Shown here: one piece after another, positions 7,504 through 16,111 of the stretch
Layout of the letters: each line of letters starts with the position of its first letter
How positions within the stretch are numbered: position 1 is the stretch's first letter
Notes under the pieces: model-generated
The model's input: the letters and a program-made list of their open reading frames with translations, nothing else
Told to the model about the DNA's origin: nothing
Database searches by the model: none
From: Candidatus Bathyarchaeota archaeon
GTDB taxonomy: Archaea; Thermoproteota; Bathyarchaeia; 40CM-2-53-6
DNA: 34,402 nucleotides
NCBI GenBank assembly: GCA_005883075.1
Contig: VBAX01000053.1
Span: 1 to 34,402, forward strand
Direction: 5' to 3'
Made by a program: the position numbers and the translations under genes

Positions 7504-8205
7504 AGACGCCAGTGTCGCTGATGCCTCAGCCAAACTCGAAAATCGATAATCGGCAATGCTGTCAACCATGGGTCTCTTCGAGACCAGAACCGTCTTCATT
7601 CCGGTAATCCTGCCTCCCCAGATATCATGTCTCTCTGAATCGCCCACAATGACAGCTTCCCGTGGCTGCAGCTTAAACTGCATGAGCGCGTAGAGAAAGA
7701 TTCCCGGGTCAGGCTTACGGATCCCTACAAAAGCCGATGTTACGACTCTGTCGAAATATTCCAGCAGCCCTACTTGGCGGAGGATCTCTACTGCAACATC
7801 GTGAGATGATACATTCGATATTATTCCAAGCTTGATCCTTCGTTTCGAAAGCTTCTCCAAGAGAGGTTTCGAATCGGGGAAAACGACCGCGTTTTCGGCC
7901 CTGGCGGAGACGATGATCTTGATTGCATCCTCGACCAAACTGTCCTCAGGTTCATGGCCGAGTGCCCGTCTTAGGAGTTGTACTATCCACGCCTGTATTG
8001 GAATCTCGACGTGGTGCCTTGTGCGAAAGGCCTCGTTTACCTTGTAGCCTTGCTTATAGATCGCGAAGAGTTCTGATGGGGACTTTCCTCGTGGTAGGAT
8101 CTTGCTCACTTTTTCTAGGGCCTTCATCGTGACTAGGTTGTCTTCGATGTTTTGTGTTACAAGAGTCTCTCCAAGGTCGAAAAAAATAGCTTTAGTCCGC
8201 GCCAT
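7498..8205 (-). CDS. HAD-superfamily hydrolase
   Basis: The motifs are FFDLGETLV (motif I; the second catalytic aspartate of the usual DxDxT is replaced by G-E, DLGET, as in several HAD subgroups), GIISNVSSH (motif II), KPD within RKPDPGIF (motif III lysine) and VIVGDSERHDIWGG (motif IV). The long helical cap between motifs I and II suggests a phosphatase for small phosphorylated metabolites; the substrate is unknown. ATG at 8205 is chosen; an in-frame TTG six bases upstream would add only two residues. It lies 15 bases downstream of the prf1 stop and probably shares that transcript. Confidence 0.85.
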   Translation of the reverse strand: MARTKAIFFDLGETLVTQNIEDNLVTMKALEKVSKILPRGKSPSELFAIYKQGYKVNEAFRTRHHVEIPIQAWIVQLLRRALGHEPEDSLVEDAIKIIVSARAENAVVFPDSKPLLEKLSKRRIKLGIISNVSSHDVAVEILRQVGLLEYFDRVVTSAFVGIRKPDPGIFLYALMQFKLQPREAVIVGDSERHDIWGGRITGMKTVLVSKRPMVDSIADYRFSSLAEASATLASL

Positions 8206-8220
8206 GGACAATTGCTCGAA

Positions 8221-9489
8221 CTAGTTGGCAGGGTAGCGTAAGACTGCGGCAACCTTTCCAAACGCATCGCGTAGCATTCGTCCCTCCTCGGTCTCCTCTG
8301 ATACAACCTCGACTTTGCTTCCGCCTTTCTCCGCGTAGTCTAGGAAACTGTCGATGATATCATTGTCCTCGACGACTTCAAGATTTGGTTTGCCGCACTT
8401 CTTGCACGGTCGCGTGGGAAGCTCGCTCTTGACTGAGTGAGCTTCATACCTTGTCCCGCGAAATTCTTCTAGATTGCCGCAGTTTTTGCATTTTAGGACG
8501 AGTCGCTGACCTTCTAGTTTCTCTGAGATCAGCAATGTATCAACAACGCCTTTTTCCAAGTACTTCTGGACCTGTAACTCTCCAAAGACTCCTTTGCCAG
8601 TTTCGTGGCCTAGCTCGTAGAGGAATTTCTGGACCATCTGCTTCTCTTCCTTGTACCGGACTCCCTTCAGTATCTCGCTGCTCTTCTCAACGACCTCCTC
8701 CACGCCTGCCTCGCTTGTGTAACTTGTATCAACGACCGAGAGCACCTTGTTCTTCAGCGTATACTGCAAGTATTCTCCCTCGGACCAGACATACTTGGTG
8801 GGTCCCGGTCCGCCGATGATAATTCCTTTGAGATCGGGTATCGCAAGCATGATCTCGTTGAAATGCTGGCCGACGCGTTTGTAGTAGTCGTTGGCGACCT
8901 GTTCGCGGATACGTTCGAAACGTCTAGCTGACTGTCCCCCGGCGCGACTCTTTCCGGGTATTCCTGAGGTGAAGCTTTTGACGATCTCGACTCGCCGTCC
9001 TTTGAGGGTTGCAACAACCGCCTCTGTACCGTCGATGACGATTATTCCGTAGGTATCCTTCTCTACAACGAGAGCTAGGAGGGGTTCGACGTGGAAACGG
9101 GCGTCGCACCTGTAGAACCCGACTGTAATTGCTTCAGGGGGGGTTAACACGTAGATTTCCATCCGTTCACTCCCGAGACCGTTCTGAGGAATCATCCCAG
9201 CAAAGATCACTAGTCCCGTAGGGGGCGGTTCCTTGAACAATCGCAACCGCTGCATGACTCGTTCTATTGAGTCTTGGACGGCTTGGCGGGTTGTGCGTGA
9301 CTTGATGTTGGATGCTGTCCCTGCTTCTTCTCGGAGCTGACCGAGAACTTCGTGTATTCTACGGTCCGGGGGAACGTATAGGCTGATGAGTTCTGTTCCC
9401 CGGCCTTCTTTCCGTGCCAGTTGTTCTAGGGTTCGTCTGAACTTGAACTTGGCGACTGAGTCTGATGCTGAAAGGACTGAGCTGGTCAC
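8221..9489 (-). CDS. prf1: Peptide chain release factor aRF1
   Basis: Recognises all three stop codons and triggers peptidyl-tRNA hydrolysis. Stop-codon recognition motifs NIKS (61-64) and YxCxxxF (YRCDARF, 126-132) are intact; the catalytic GGQ is at about 184-186 in RAGGQSARR. The C-terminal domain carries a four-cysteine mini-domain (CKNC...CKKC). The 422-residue length is standard. Initiation is at GTG 9489, preceded by GGAGGTCG in the leader. Upstream lie a 7-bp hairpin, a tiny ORF and a TATA box, so translation or transcription could be controlled through the leader. The HAD gene follows after 15 bases. Confidence 0.96.
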   Translation of the reverse strand: MTSSVLSASDSVAKFKFRRTLEQLARKEGRGTELISLYVPPDRRIHEVLGQLREEAGTASNIKSRTTRQAVQDSIERVMQRLRLFKEPPPTGLVIFAGMIPQNGLGSERMEIYVLTPPEAITVGFYRCDARFHVEPLLALVVEKDTYGIIVIDGTEAVVATLKGRRVEIVKSFTSGIPGKSRAGGQSARRFERIREQVANDYYKRVGQHFNEIMLAIPDLKGIIIGGPGPTKYVWSEGEYLQYTLKNKVLSVVDTSYTSEAGVEEVVEKSSEILKGVRYKEEKQMVQKFLYELGHETGKGVFGELQVQKYLEKGVVDTLLISEKLEGQRLVLKCKNCGNLEEFRGTRYEAHSVKSELPTRPCKKCGKPNLEVVEDNDIIDSFLDYAEKGGSKVEVVSEETEEGRMLRDAFGKVAAVLRYPAN

Positions 9490-9527
9490 TGGCTATTCGA
9501 CCTCCAGCCAGAAAAAGGAAGGACTGT

Positions 9528-9545
9528 GGCCTACGGCGGTAGGCC
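9528..9545 (-). promoter_or_regulatory. Hairpin in the prf1 leader
   Basis: GGCCTAC and GTAGGCC form a perfect 7-bp stem around a 4-nt loop, 38 bases upstream of the prf1 GTG. On the minus strand it is followed by a CCTTCCTTTTTC pyrimidine tract, so it could be an attenuator-like terminator or a structured leader element. Confidence 0.5.
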
Positions 9546-9552
9546 GGCTCGT

Positions 9553-9609
9553 TCACATCTTGGATTTTTTCTTCTTTCCCGGGTTGTGCTTCGCGCACGT
9601 GCTACACAT
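9553..9609 (-). CDS. Possible leader peptide (18 aa, CxxC-H, lysine-rich) before prf1
   Basis: An ATG-initiated ORF encodes an 18-residue peptide starting MCSTCAKH, followed by NPG and a KKKKSKM tail, and ends in TGA. It sits about 40 bases below a good TATA box and directly before the hairpin and the prf1 start. The CxxC-x2-H and lysine run resemble the start of a tiny zinc-binding protein, but such a short ORF may be chance. Its placement suits a leader ORF sensing termination efficiency. Confidence 0.35.
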   Translation of the reverse strand: MCSTCAKHNPGKKKKSKM

Positions 9610-9648
9610 TTTACTGACGAGTCCTCAAGAGAAACAGGTGGGTTTTAC

Positions 9649-9656
9649 GTATAAAA
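9649..9656 (-). promoter_or_regulatory. TATA box for the prf1 leader transcript
   Basis: The minus-strand sequence TTTTATAC lies where a start point near 9625 is expected, giving a leader of about 135 nt before prf1. Confidence 0.5.
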
Positions 9657-9676
9657 TGCTTTTTCCAGGTTCGGAG

Positions 9677-10573
9677 CTACCCGATTACTCCCTGTCTCTG
9701 TAGTTCGTCCTGGAGCCCTGCCTTTACCTGTCGCAGCCGGACTCGTTGGTCAGCGTATTCGTCCCCTGAAACCTTGCCTGACTTGAAATCCTCGTCCAAC
9801 TGTTTCATTTGTCTCTCGAGCTCTGACATGCGGTGGCGCAGCTGATCCAAGTACGAGCTTGACGTGTCCTGTGAGGCGATCTGGCTGGGAGTGAGGGAAG
9901 ATTTGATGGTTCCATCCTCTATTCTCATGATGTTGTTCGCTGTCTTGGCAACATTCTGGTCATGTGTGACCATTATCAGTGTCTTCCCTAGCTCACGGTT
10001 TATCTTGACCAGAAAGTCTGTGACCATCTTCGCGTTCACACTGTCGAGTTCGCCCGTCGGCTCGTCTGCTAGGAGGAGGGGAGGGTCGTTGGCCAGGGCC
10101 GCAGCTATTGCGACTCGTTGCTGTTCTCCACCGCTGAGTTCGTCGGGCTTGTGGTCGTGTCTATCAGCGAGGCCCACGATGCCCAGCAGTTCTCGAGTTC
10201 TGGCCGAGCGAGCTCCGCCCGGCGTTCCCATGGCCATCATTGGAAGCTCCACGTTTTCCGCGGCCGTGAGCGTTGGAATCAGATTGAGGGTCTGGAAAAT
10301 GTGACCGACGATTTGGCGACGGTAGTAGACTAACCGTGTCGGGTCTAGGTCTGTCAGTACAGTATTGCCAACATGAACGTTTCCCGCTGTCGCTCTGTCA
10401 AGTCCCCCAAGAATGTTCAGCAAGGTGGTCTTTCCGCTGCCACTCGGGCCTATAATCGAGACCATGCCGCCCGCTTCGACCTTCAGATTGATCCCTCGTA
10501 GCGCTTGAACCTCTACTCTGCCGAGCTTGTAGGCTTTGACAAGAGAGTCCACCACGACTGGGACGGCGGTCAT
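9677..10573 (-). CDS. ABC transporter ATP-binding protein (MacB/LolD type)
   Basis: The motifs are Walker A GPSGSGKTTLL (about 42-52), Q-loop HIFQTLNLIP, signature LSGGEQQR, Walker B LLLADEPTGELDS and H-loop MVTHD. This is the FtsX-partner class that powers mechanotransmission or extrusion rather than classical import. Residues about 225-298 form an additional charged coiled-coil tail; the LDEDFKSGKVSGDEYADQ part looks like a SHOCT-type module, not usual for LolD. The ATG overlaps the permease stop (ATGA), so the two genes are coupled, with the permease translated first. Confidence 0.93.
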   Translation of the reverse strand: MTAVPVVVDSLVKAYKLGRVEVQALRGINLKVEAGGMVSIIGPSGSGKTTLLNILGGLDRATAGNVHVGNTVLTDLDPTRLVYYRRQIVGHIFQTLNLIPTLTAAENVELPMMAMGTPGGARSARTRELLGIVGLADRHDHKPDELSGGEQQRVAIAAALANDPPLLLADEPTGELDSVNAKMVTDFLVKINRELGKTLIMVTHDQNVAKTANNIMRIEDGTIKSSLTPSQIASQDTSSSYLDQLRHRMSELERQMKQLDEDFKSGKVSGDEYADQRVRLRQVKAGLQDELQRQGVIG

Positions 10574-13383
10574 GCGAATCTCACCGTTCTACTCATCTTT
10601 GAAAGGTCTTTCCGTGCAGCGGTGATAGCAGGCACAAAAACCCCGACGAACAACAGACCGATTATTGCAAAGATGTTCTCTGAGGCCCATAGCGGAAAAA
10701 CAACTCTGCGTGGGGCAAGGAGGCTCGAATAGTTCGGGGTCAGGGAATTCTGAGCCAGGCTGTCTCCACGGACCGTGATCAGTCCAACTGCTGTTGCCAG
10801 TATCAGCGCAAAGATCACTAGCGGCAGGACTTCCGTGACCAGGAGTCCGAGCATCTGCTTGTACGACAGCCCTCTCACAGCCAACATTGTAGTCTCCTTT
10901 TCTCTCTCCTTGAAGCCGGTGTAGGCTACTGCTCCGACTCCAATAGATGCAGCGAGCCCAGCAAAAACTGTTCCGAGCCGTAGAACGTTCTGGGTCCCAT
11001 TGGAGATCACTGCTCCTGCGCTTTGAACGCTCGCTTGGACTCCGTTGGAAACAACAGTTCCAGTTCCTCGCGTGTAATCTTGTGTCGTGCTGACTGCAAG
11101 GGATGGATAGGCTCTCCGTATTGAGCTCGCGAGATCGGCAAATGAGACTCCGGTCCCGGCTTTGACTAAGACAATATTCGTCCCAGAAAAGAGGTTTGGG
11201 TGCTGAGTAACGAAGCTCGATGGGATGAACGACCATCCCTCGGGTTGAAAATAGGAGAAACCAAAAGGTTGGCCTGAGGACTGTTGGGAGTAATCTGGGC
11301 CGAAGAAGCTGATCACAGTAAGACTCACGGTCTGGTTTACGCTTACTGTCCCGCCCTGTAGAATATTGTAGTACGATGCAACGCCCCTGTCAAGTACGAT
11401 AGCCTGGCTGTTATCCTGCAGGTTTTGAAAAACTGTATCAATGTTTCCGGTGAACCAGTCAGCTTCATAGTATGCTCCCTGCCTCCATGTTGTCGGGTCT
11501 ATGGCCTTGACTTGGAGGCTCGCGCGAGATGAGAGGCTGACGGTTGTGTCAAATTCTGGAGTAGCTCCGGTGATGTTGCTCCAGCCGCGCAACTGGCTGG
11601 CTACCAGAGTTGCATAGCTGATGTTGAGATTGCCTAACGGCTGTGAAACACGGAGATCCGATCCTACTTGGATCTCCGCCTGTCGAATATTGTAGTCCTG
11701 TTGGCTGGCGAGGTCGCCTATCACCCAGATGGAATATCCGGCAATCAGGGCCACGAGGAAGACCAGGGCGGTGACACGCCGAGGGTTTCGGAATACGCTC
11801 TTTGACGCAAGAGATGCGATGTCTCCTACCAATCGTTTTGATATGGAGGCGAACGCTTTGTGGAAACGGGTAGCTAGCCCGGTTGACAGTTGAGTGGCTC
11901 CGTAGAGGAAGAGGAAAGGGCCAATAATGTTCAGCCCGTAATCGAGGACCGCCATGATTATCAGAAGAATTGCGAGCAGGAAGTTTACCCCGAAGAGGTA
12001 GCGGCCGATGTTCTGGAAGTTTACGCCGAGGAGAAGGAGGATTATCTTGTAGAGGCCGAGGGAGAAGGCGATTATTGCGCCTCGTTTCTTGGATGGGCGA
12101 GTGTCTTCAAGATACACGTACTCTCTCAAAGCCTTCGCAGGGTCCATTGTTGCGGCAGCGCGGGCTGGAGAATAGATCGCAAGAACGGTAAGAGCGAGGG
12201 TGAAGATTATCGTGGCGACGGCGGTGTCCTGGCTGAGAAACGCTCCGCTTTGATAGCTGCCGCTGAGGATCTGGACAAAGTACGGGTTTAGCAGTACGAC
12301 CGCGGCGAGTCCCAGACCTCCTCCTATCAATCCGACTAGGAGGGCTTCGACGAGGAAGTGTCTGAACAGTTGGGTCTGGGAGAAGCCTTTGGTCATGAGT
12401 AGTCCGATTTCTCTTCGGCGGAGGTTGAAGGATGCTTGGGAAACGGTTCTGCCGACGAACCAGGCTACGAAGAAGACTGGGATCGAGAAGATTGTGAATT
12501 CGAGCCTGAGCGCGAATATGCTGGAGGAGAACTGTTGCAGAGGATAGAATAGGTTCGAGTTCGAGTTAAACCCGTTCAGCGCGGCAATATTCGATACTTG
12601 GGCGTCGATCTGTTGAACCTGTGTGATGCTGCTCTCGACATTGAATGCGCTTAGAAGCTTTGCTCGATCAAGGTAGACGTTCACGGTAGCCATGATTGAG
12701 TAGTCCTTGAATCCGGTTTGGCTGTAGAACCAATCCACTATGGGGGCGAAGGTTTGGTCCCAACTTGTGATGAACGTACTTGCAGGCAGTGATGACGACC
12801 CGGAAGGTGTGTAATAATAGGGGCTGACGCCGAGAGTGTTGACAGCGGTTGTGTCAAGTTGTACTTCGCCGACTACTGTTAGAGTCACGTTGTACTTGCG
12901 TCCGGATTGCCCAAGGCTGTACTTGACTGTCTCGCCTGGCTTGTAGTTCTGTGCATACTGCGAGCCAGCGTTGATGACGGATTCATTAGCATGAAGCGTT
13001 TTCCGACCACTCACCAGCGCGAGGTGCTGGAATAGTACAGAGTTGTCTTGAATGGCCTTGATGTTAGGAATTGAGCCGTTATACGGATAGAACTGCGGGG
13101 TGACGCTTCCCACGGGTTCTGCAGAGACGACTCCGCTGACCCCTTGGACTCTTTGGACGACGTTGTCGAATGATGTTCGAGGAACCGATATTCCGCCGGA
13201 TACTGGGTTGAGTGAGATGTCAACAGGAATGTTGGCGAGCTGAGCGTCAAGAGCCTGTTTCCCGACCGTGTCTGCCCCTACGTTGATACCCCCGAAAAAT
13301 GTGGCTGCGAGCATCATGCCAAGTATTAGGGACGCGTAGAGCTTCCAGGATCGTATGATTCTCTTGAACGCGTAAGACAGCAT
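10570..13383 (-). CDS. FtsX/MacB-family ABC transporter permease, large two-module form
   Basis: A 937-residue membrane protein. A first helix (about 15-37) is followed by a large extracytoplasmic MacB-like domain, a membrane block around residues 300-490 (FtsX module 1 plus extra helices), a second extracytoplasmic domain (about 560-770) and a final FtsX module (about 800-930) ending near PAITAARKDLSKMSRTVRFA. It pairs with the ATPase encoded immediately downstream. Function in archaea is unassigned: export or surface-lipid/protein handling is likely. A GAGGAG element is found upstream of the ATG at 13383, which is divergent from pyrH. Confidence 0.9.
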   Translation of the reverse strand: MLSYAFKRIIRSWKLYASLILGMMLAATFFGGINVGADTVGKQALDAQLANIPVDISLNPVSGGISVPRTSFDNVVQRVQGVSGVVSAEPVGSVTPQFYPYNGSIPNIKAIQDNSVLFQHLALVSGRKTLHANESVINAGSQYAQNYKPGETVKYSLGQSGRKYNVTLTVVGEVQLDTTAVNTLGVSPYYYTPSGSSSLPASTFITSWDQTFAPIVDWFYSQTGFKDYSIMATVNVYLDRAKLLSAFNVESSITQVQQIDAQVSNIAALNGFNSNSNLFYPLQQFSSSIFALRLEFTIFSIPVFFVAWFVGRTVSQASFNLRRREIGLLMTKGFSQTQLFRHFLVEALLVGLIGGGLGLAAVVLLNPYFVQILSGSYQSGAFLSQDTAVATIIFTLALTVLAIYSPARAAATMDPAKALREYVYLEDTRPSKKRGAIIAFSLGLYKIILLLLGVNFQNIGRYLFGVNFLLAILLIIMAVLDYGLNIIGPFLFLYGATQLSTGLATRFHKAFASISKRLVGDIASLASKSVFRNPRRVTALVFLVALIAGYSIWVIGDLASQQDYNIRQAEIQVGSDLRVSQPLGNLNISYATLVASQLRGWSNITGATPEFDTTVSLSSRASLQVKAIDPTTWRQGAYYEADWFTGNIDTVFQNLQDNSQAIVLDRGVASYYNILQGGTVSVNQTVSLTVISFFGPDYSQQSSGQPFGFSYFQPEGWSFIPSSFVTQHPNLFSGTNIVLVKAGTGVSFADLASSIRRAYPSLAVSTTQDYTRGTGTVVSNGVQASVQSAGAVISNGTQNVLRLGTVFAGLAASIGVGAVAYTGFKEREKETTMLAVRGLSYKQMLGLLVTEVLPLVIFALILATAVGLITVRGDSLAQNSLTPNYSSLLAPRRVVFPLWASENIFAIIGLLFVGVFVPAITAARKDLSKMSRTVRFA

Positions 13384-13483
13384 CGGTAAGAATCGTTTCT
13401 CCTCTCGACGGAACGCCTATTCAGCTTTTCCGAGCTGTTTTTTGGAAGAAACCTAGAACACTCGGAAAACTTCCATTCCATTC

Positions 13484-13490
13484 TAATATA
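13484..13490 (+). promoter_or_regulatory. TATA-like box for pyrH
   Basis: TAATATA about 35-40 bases before the pyrH ATG, in the 141-base divergent region, predicts a start point near 13512 and a short leader containing GAGAGGGA. Confidence 0.45.
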
Positions 13491-13524
13491 CCGAACATCC
13501 TCGGATGGCGAAGGTTGAGAGGGA

Positions 13525-14205
13525 ATGCGCGCAGTCGTCAAACTTGGAGGTGCACTATTCCGCCGCGAACCCAATGTAACCAGCCTCAAAGGCATGGGCA
13601 GAGCTCTTGGAGGGTTTGTCGAGGACGGAAACCAGCTAGTATTAGTTGCGGGCGGGGGAGAGAATGCTAGAACTTACATCGCTACAGCGAGAAAGCTTGG
13701 CGGAGACGAGTCAACCTGCGATCTTCTCGGAATCCAGATCACGAGAGCAAATGCGGAGCTAGTGCGTCTAGCAATTGGCTCGATGGCCTCCTCGAAGATT
13801 CCCACGACTCTGTCGGATCTGCCTCACTTTGTTGGATCGGGAAAGGCCGTGGTTATGGGTGGACTGCAACCTGGCCAATCGACCAATGCTGTGGCTGCGC
13901 TTGCTGCTGAGATTACTCGAGCTGAGATTCTGGTTAATGGCACTGATGTGGACGGTGTCTACACTGAGGACCCGAAGAAGAACCCGAAAGCGAAGCTCAT
14001 CCGATCCGTTCATGTAGACAAATTGTTGAGCTGGGCGATGGGCGGGGAGGTTTTCGCCGGCCGTTATGAATTGCTTGATCCTCTGGCGATCAAGATAATG
14101 CAGAGGGCGAGGATTCCGACACGTTTTGTGTCGCTCGGAGACCCGGGCAACATTATCGCGGCGCTACAAGGGAAGGACATCGGGACCAAAGTGGTCTATT
14201 CCTAA
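13525..14205 (+). CDS. pyrH: Uridylate (UMP) kinase, archaeal type
   Basis: Phosphorylates UMP to UDP in pyrimidine nucleotide synthesis. Amino-acid-kinase fold: KLGGALF at the N-terminus, VLVAGGGENAR for phosphate binding, GGLQPGQSTNA and VNGTDVDGVYTEDP for the nucleotide site. The 226-residue length and the DPKKNPKAKLI segment fit archaeal PyrH. The small winged-helix gene begins five bases after its stop and is probably co-expressed. Confidence 0.9.
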   Translation: MRAVVKLGGALFRREPNVTSLKGMGRALGGFVEDGNQLVLVAGGGENARTYIATARKLGGDESTCDLLGIQITRANAELVRLAIGSMASSKIPTTLSDLPHFVGSGKAVVMGGLQPGQSTNAVAALAAEITRAEILVNGTDVDGVYTEDPKKNPKAKLIRSVHVDKLLSWAMGGEVFAGRYELLDPLAIKIMQRARIPTRFVSLGDPGNIIAALQGKDIGTKVVYS

Positions 14206-14210
14206 GATAG

Positions 14211-14492
14211 GTGACAGGGTTGAGATTGGTTGATCTGTTCCAGTCGAAGGCTCAAGTCCGGTTGGTCGAGCATCTGCTTCAGAATAGACAGAAGGTGTTC
14301 AACCAGGCCGGCCTCGCCCGTGTCCTTGACGTGTCGCCCTCGACTGTTGCGAGGATAGCGGAACCGTTGGTAAAGTCTAGAATTCTGCTGTTTGAGAGGT
14401 ATGAGAAGGGGATGAAGATTTTTGCCTTCAACCAGGAAGAGCCTGCGGCTCGTAGTCTGGTTGAGTTTTATGAGAAGATAAGCGGGCTCTGA
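14211..14492 (+). CDS. Small winged-helix DNA-binding protein
   Basis: A 93-residue protein whose N-terminal half is a helix-turn-helix (AQVRLVEHLLQ, FNQAGLARVLDVSPSTVARIAEPLV) followed by a wing (ILLFERYEKGMKIFAFN) and a C-terminal helix, typical of MarR/ArsR-like archaeal regulators. No ligand-binding domain is present. GTG at 14211 is used; TTG at 14220 is an alternative. It is coupled to pyrH and its stop abuts, without gap, the stop of the opposing pilin gene. Confidence 0.8.
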   Translation: MTGLRLVDLFQSKAQVRLVEHLLQNRQKVFNQAGLARVLDVSPSTVARIAEPLVKSRILLFERYEKGMKIFAFNQEEPAARSLVEFYEKISGL

Positions 14493-14978
14493 TTAGGAGT
14501 ATCTTACTACGGAGTATGAGAACGTGCTGCCTCGAGAGGATAACAGGGTTATTGTGTAGGAGTTTCCTGTCGAGAACGTGAACGCGCTTCCGGTATTGGT
14601 GCAGCTGCATGCTGAAGATATCAGAAGCTGGGCCTGTCCTAGTGTCGTCGGGGTTATTGAGGGCGGGCCGGTCCAGGTGGCCTTTGCGTACTGGCTGGAG
14701 TTCGAGTTCTTCACATAATAACTTACCAGGGTGATCGGGGTGCTTCCAGTGTTTCTCAAGTAGAGGGTCACGTTGTAGGTCGGATTGTTTGGTCCGAAAC
14801 TGGAGAACTCGAGGCTTAGCGCTTCCCTCTGAAGGTTCGGTGGCTGGGTCAGGGCGGTGAATAATCCTGTGGCGTAGACGAATACCATGACTGAGGCGGC
14901 CACGACTATGACGACCATTAGGAGCGTAGCTAGGATGCTGTCGATTCCCTTCTTGTTCCTAACTAGCTTTCGAAACAT
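14493..14978 (-). CDS. Archaeal type IV pilin-like protein
   Basis: From ATG 14978 the product is about 161 residues. The class III signal peptide reads MFRKLVRNKKG with cleavage expected after the glycine, followed by IDSILATLLMVVIVVAA, the hydrophobic helix that packs in the pilus core. The exterior part is Ser/Thr/Asn-rich and beta-strand-like (YNVTLYLRNTGSTPITLVSYYV). A longer frame upstream adds about 20 residues without a signal-like character and is not used. No pilus ATPase or peptidase gene is in view, so this is an orphan minor pilin or adhesin subunit. Confidence 0.85.
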   Translation of the reverse strand: MFRKLVRNKKGIDSILATLLMVVIVVAASVMVFVYATGLFTALTQPPNLQREALSLEFSSFGPNNPTYNVTLYLRNTGSTPITLVSYYVKNSNSSQYAKATWTGPPSITPTTLGQAQLLISSACSCTNTGSAFTFSTGNSYTITLLSSRGSTFSYSVVRYS

Positions 14979-15418
14979 AGTCTCACTCGTACTCTTGGAG
15001 ATAGGTCGGCAAGAATCATTGAGCGTGGGTATCATCAAATGCTTCTATCGTAACCTACCCCCGGCCAAGGGGGTAACAGGCAAGAGATCTCAGCGCCAGA
15101 TGGGTGGACCGCTCCGAGGACGCCGGGATGTGGGACCGGTTCTGTCTGATGGACGGGTTTCGGGGTGGATTTCACGAAGGAAGAACCTCCGGGCCGTAAC
15201 CTGTGAACGTGGATTCCTAGCGTTTTCACGAAGGGCGGCGCGCGGGAAAAAAGACCACCCCCGGGGGTCGAGAAAAGCATGCTTATTTTTGGAAAGGAAT
15301 AGTTACGCCGCAGGAATAATTGCGGAAAAAAGGAATCACAACAGGAGAATTGTTGCGGAAGGAGAAATTCTAGGGAAGAACATGTCGCCAAGGGGGTCTC
15401 ACTTGCTCTCGGCGTTAC
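14979..15418. other. 440-base intergenic region, GC-rich and structured
   Basis: No convincing gene. It holds the upstream region of the pilin and the 3' side of the alkylation-repair operon. Visible elements are a 7-bp hairpin (15056-15062 with 15069-15075), a 12-bp palindrome ACCCCCGGGGGT (15257-15268), CCAAGGGGGT at 15065 repeated near 15389, two TTTCACGAAGG copies, and a TTATTTTTGG AT-rich patch near 15283. A non-coding RNA is possible, but I could not match SRP or RNase P RNA motifs. Confidence 0.5.
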
Positions 15419-16111
15419 TTACGTTCCCCGGAGTCTCTTCTGGACTTGGGGGCTTTTCAGCTCTCGCAAGGCGTCTGCAGCAACCCACTTTGCACTTCCC
15501 GACTCCATTTTCTGTATCTTCAGCGCGGTGGACACCGAGGCCTTGTTGAGTTTGAGATTGCGCTTTCCGATCTGTCTCAACGACCAGTTGACGGCCTTCT
15601 TGACAAAATTCCTCTTGTCACTGGCTCCATTGATTATCGAAGGGAGGAAGTCGAGGAAGACTTGGTCTTTCGCGTTCTTGTCATGGACCGCAAGCTCCGC
15701 CATGAGAACAAAGCCTGCCCTCTTCTCGTACTCCGCCTCCCGTCTGCACCATTCCTTAGCCTTCGTCACAGCAAACGGGGTCTTGTCGAAGAGATTTCCA
15801 CAACAACCGTCCACAATATCCCACGAGTCAAACTCTCGAACCCATTTCTCCATCTGGGCCACGATCACCTCTTGAGGATCGTCGATCATCGTGGCAAGGA
15901 GTCTAGCATCATGCAACCCGGTCTCCCACAATTTCAACGCCAGCAGATGATCACGTCCAACCTCTCGTGCTAGAGCGCGGAGTTTGGGAACAGAAACCCC
16001 GAATGAATTGCTTGACTGGATTCCGAACCTGGCCATGCCCTCGACCGCTTTCGGGTCGCCGATCGACCTTAACCGGTCGACAACTTGTTTGACTTCCAAA
16101 GCCGAGCTCAT
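15419..16111 (-). CDS. DNA alkylation repair protein, AlkD-like HEAT-repeat glycosylase
   Basis: A 230-residue all-helical protein. The conserved patterns are FGVSVPKLRALARE near residue 37, a central FDSWDIVDGCCGNLF and the KRNFVKKAVNWSLRQIGKRN helix near the C-terminus, all characteristic of the AlkD/AlkC superfamily that excises positively charged N3/N7-alkylpurines without base flipping. Its start overlaps the methyltransferase stop (ATGA), so it is the last gene of a four-gene minus-strand operon. Bacterial-like origin is plausible. Confidence 0.87.
   Translation of the reverse strand: MSSALEVKQVVDRLRSIGDPKAVEGMARFGIQSSNSFGVSVPKLRALAREVGRDHLLALKLWETGLHDARLLATMIDDPQEVIVAQMEKWVREFDSWDIVDGCCGNLFDKTPFAVTKAKEWCRREAEYEKRAGFVLMAELAVHDKNAKDQVFLDFLPSIINGASDKRNFVKKAVNWSLRQIGKRNLKLNKASVSTALKIQKMESGSAKWVAADALRELKSPQVQKRLRGT

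Noticed and set aside
9359-9598. Minus-strand 79-codon frame overlapping the prf1 N-terminus
   Set aside because: Overlaps conserved aRF1 coding sequence out of frame; the lysine-rich part belongs to the shorter leader frame instead.
10589-11236. Minus-strand 215-codon frame inside the FtsX permease
   Set aside because: Out-of-frame shadow of the permease with Cys/Arg/Ser-rich nonsense composition.
15035-15391. Minus-strand 118-codon frame in the GC-rich gap
   Set aside because: Composition is unlike a folded protein and there is no plausible ribosome site or family match.
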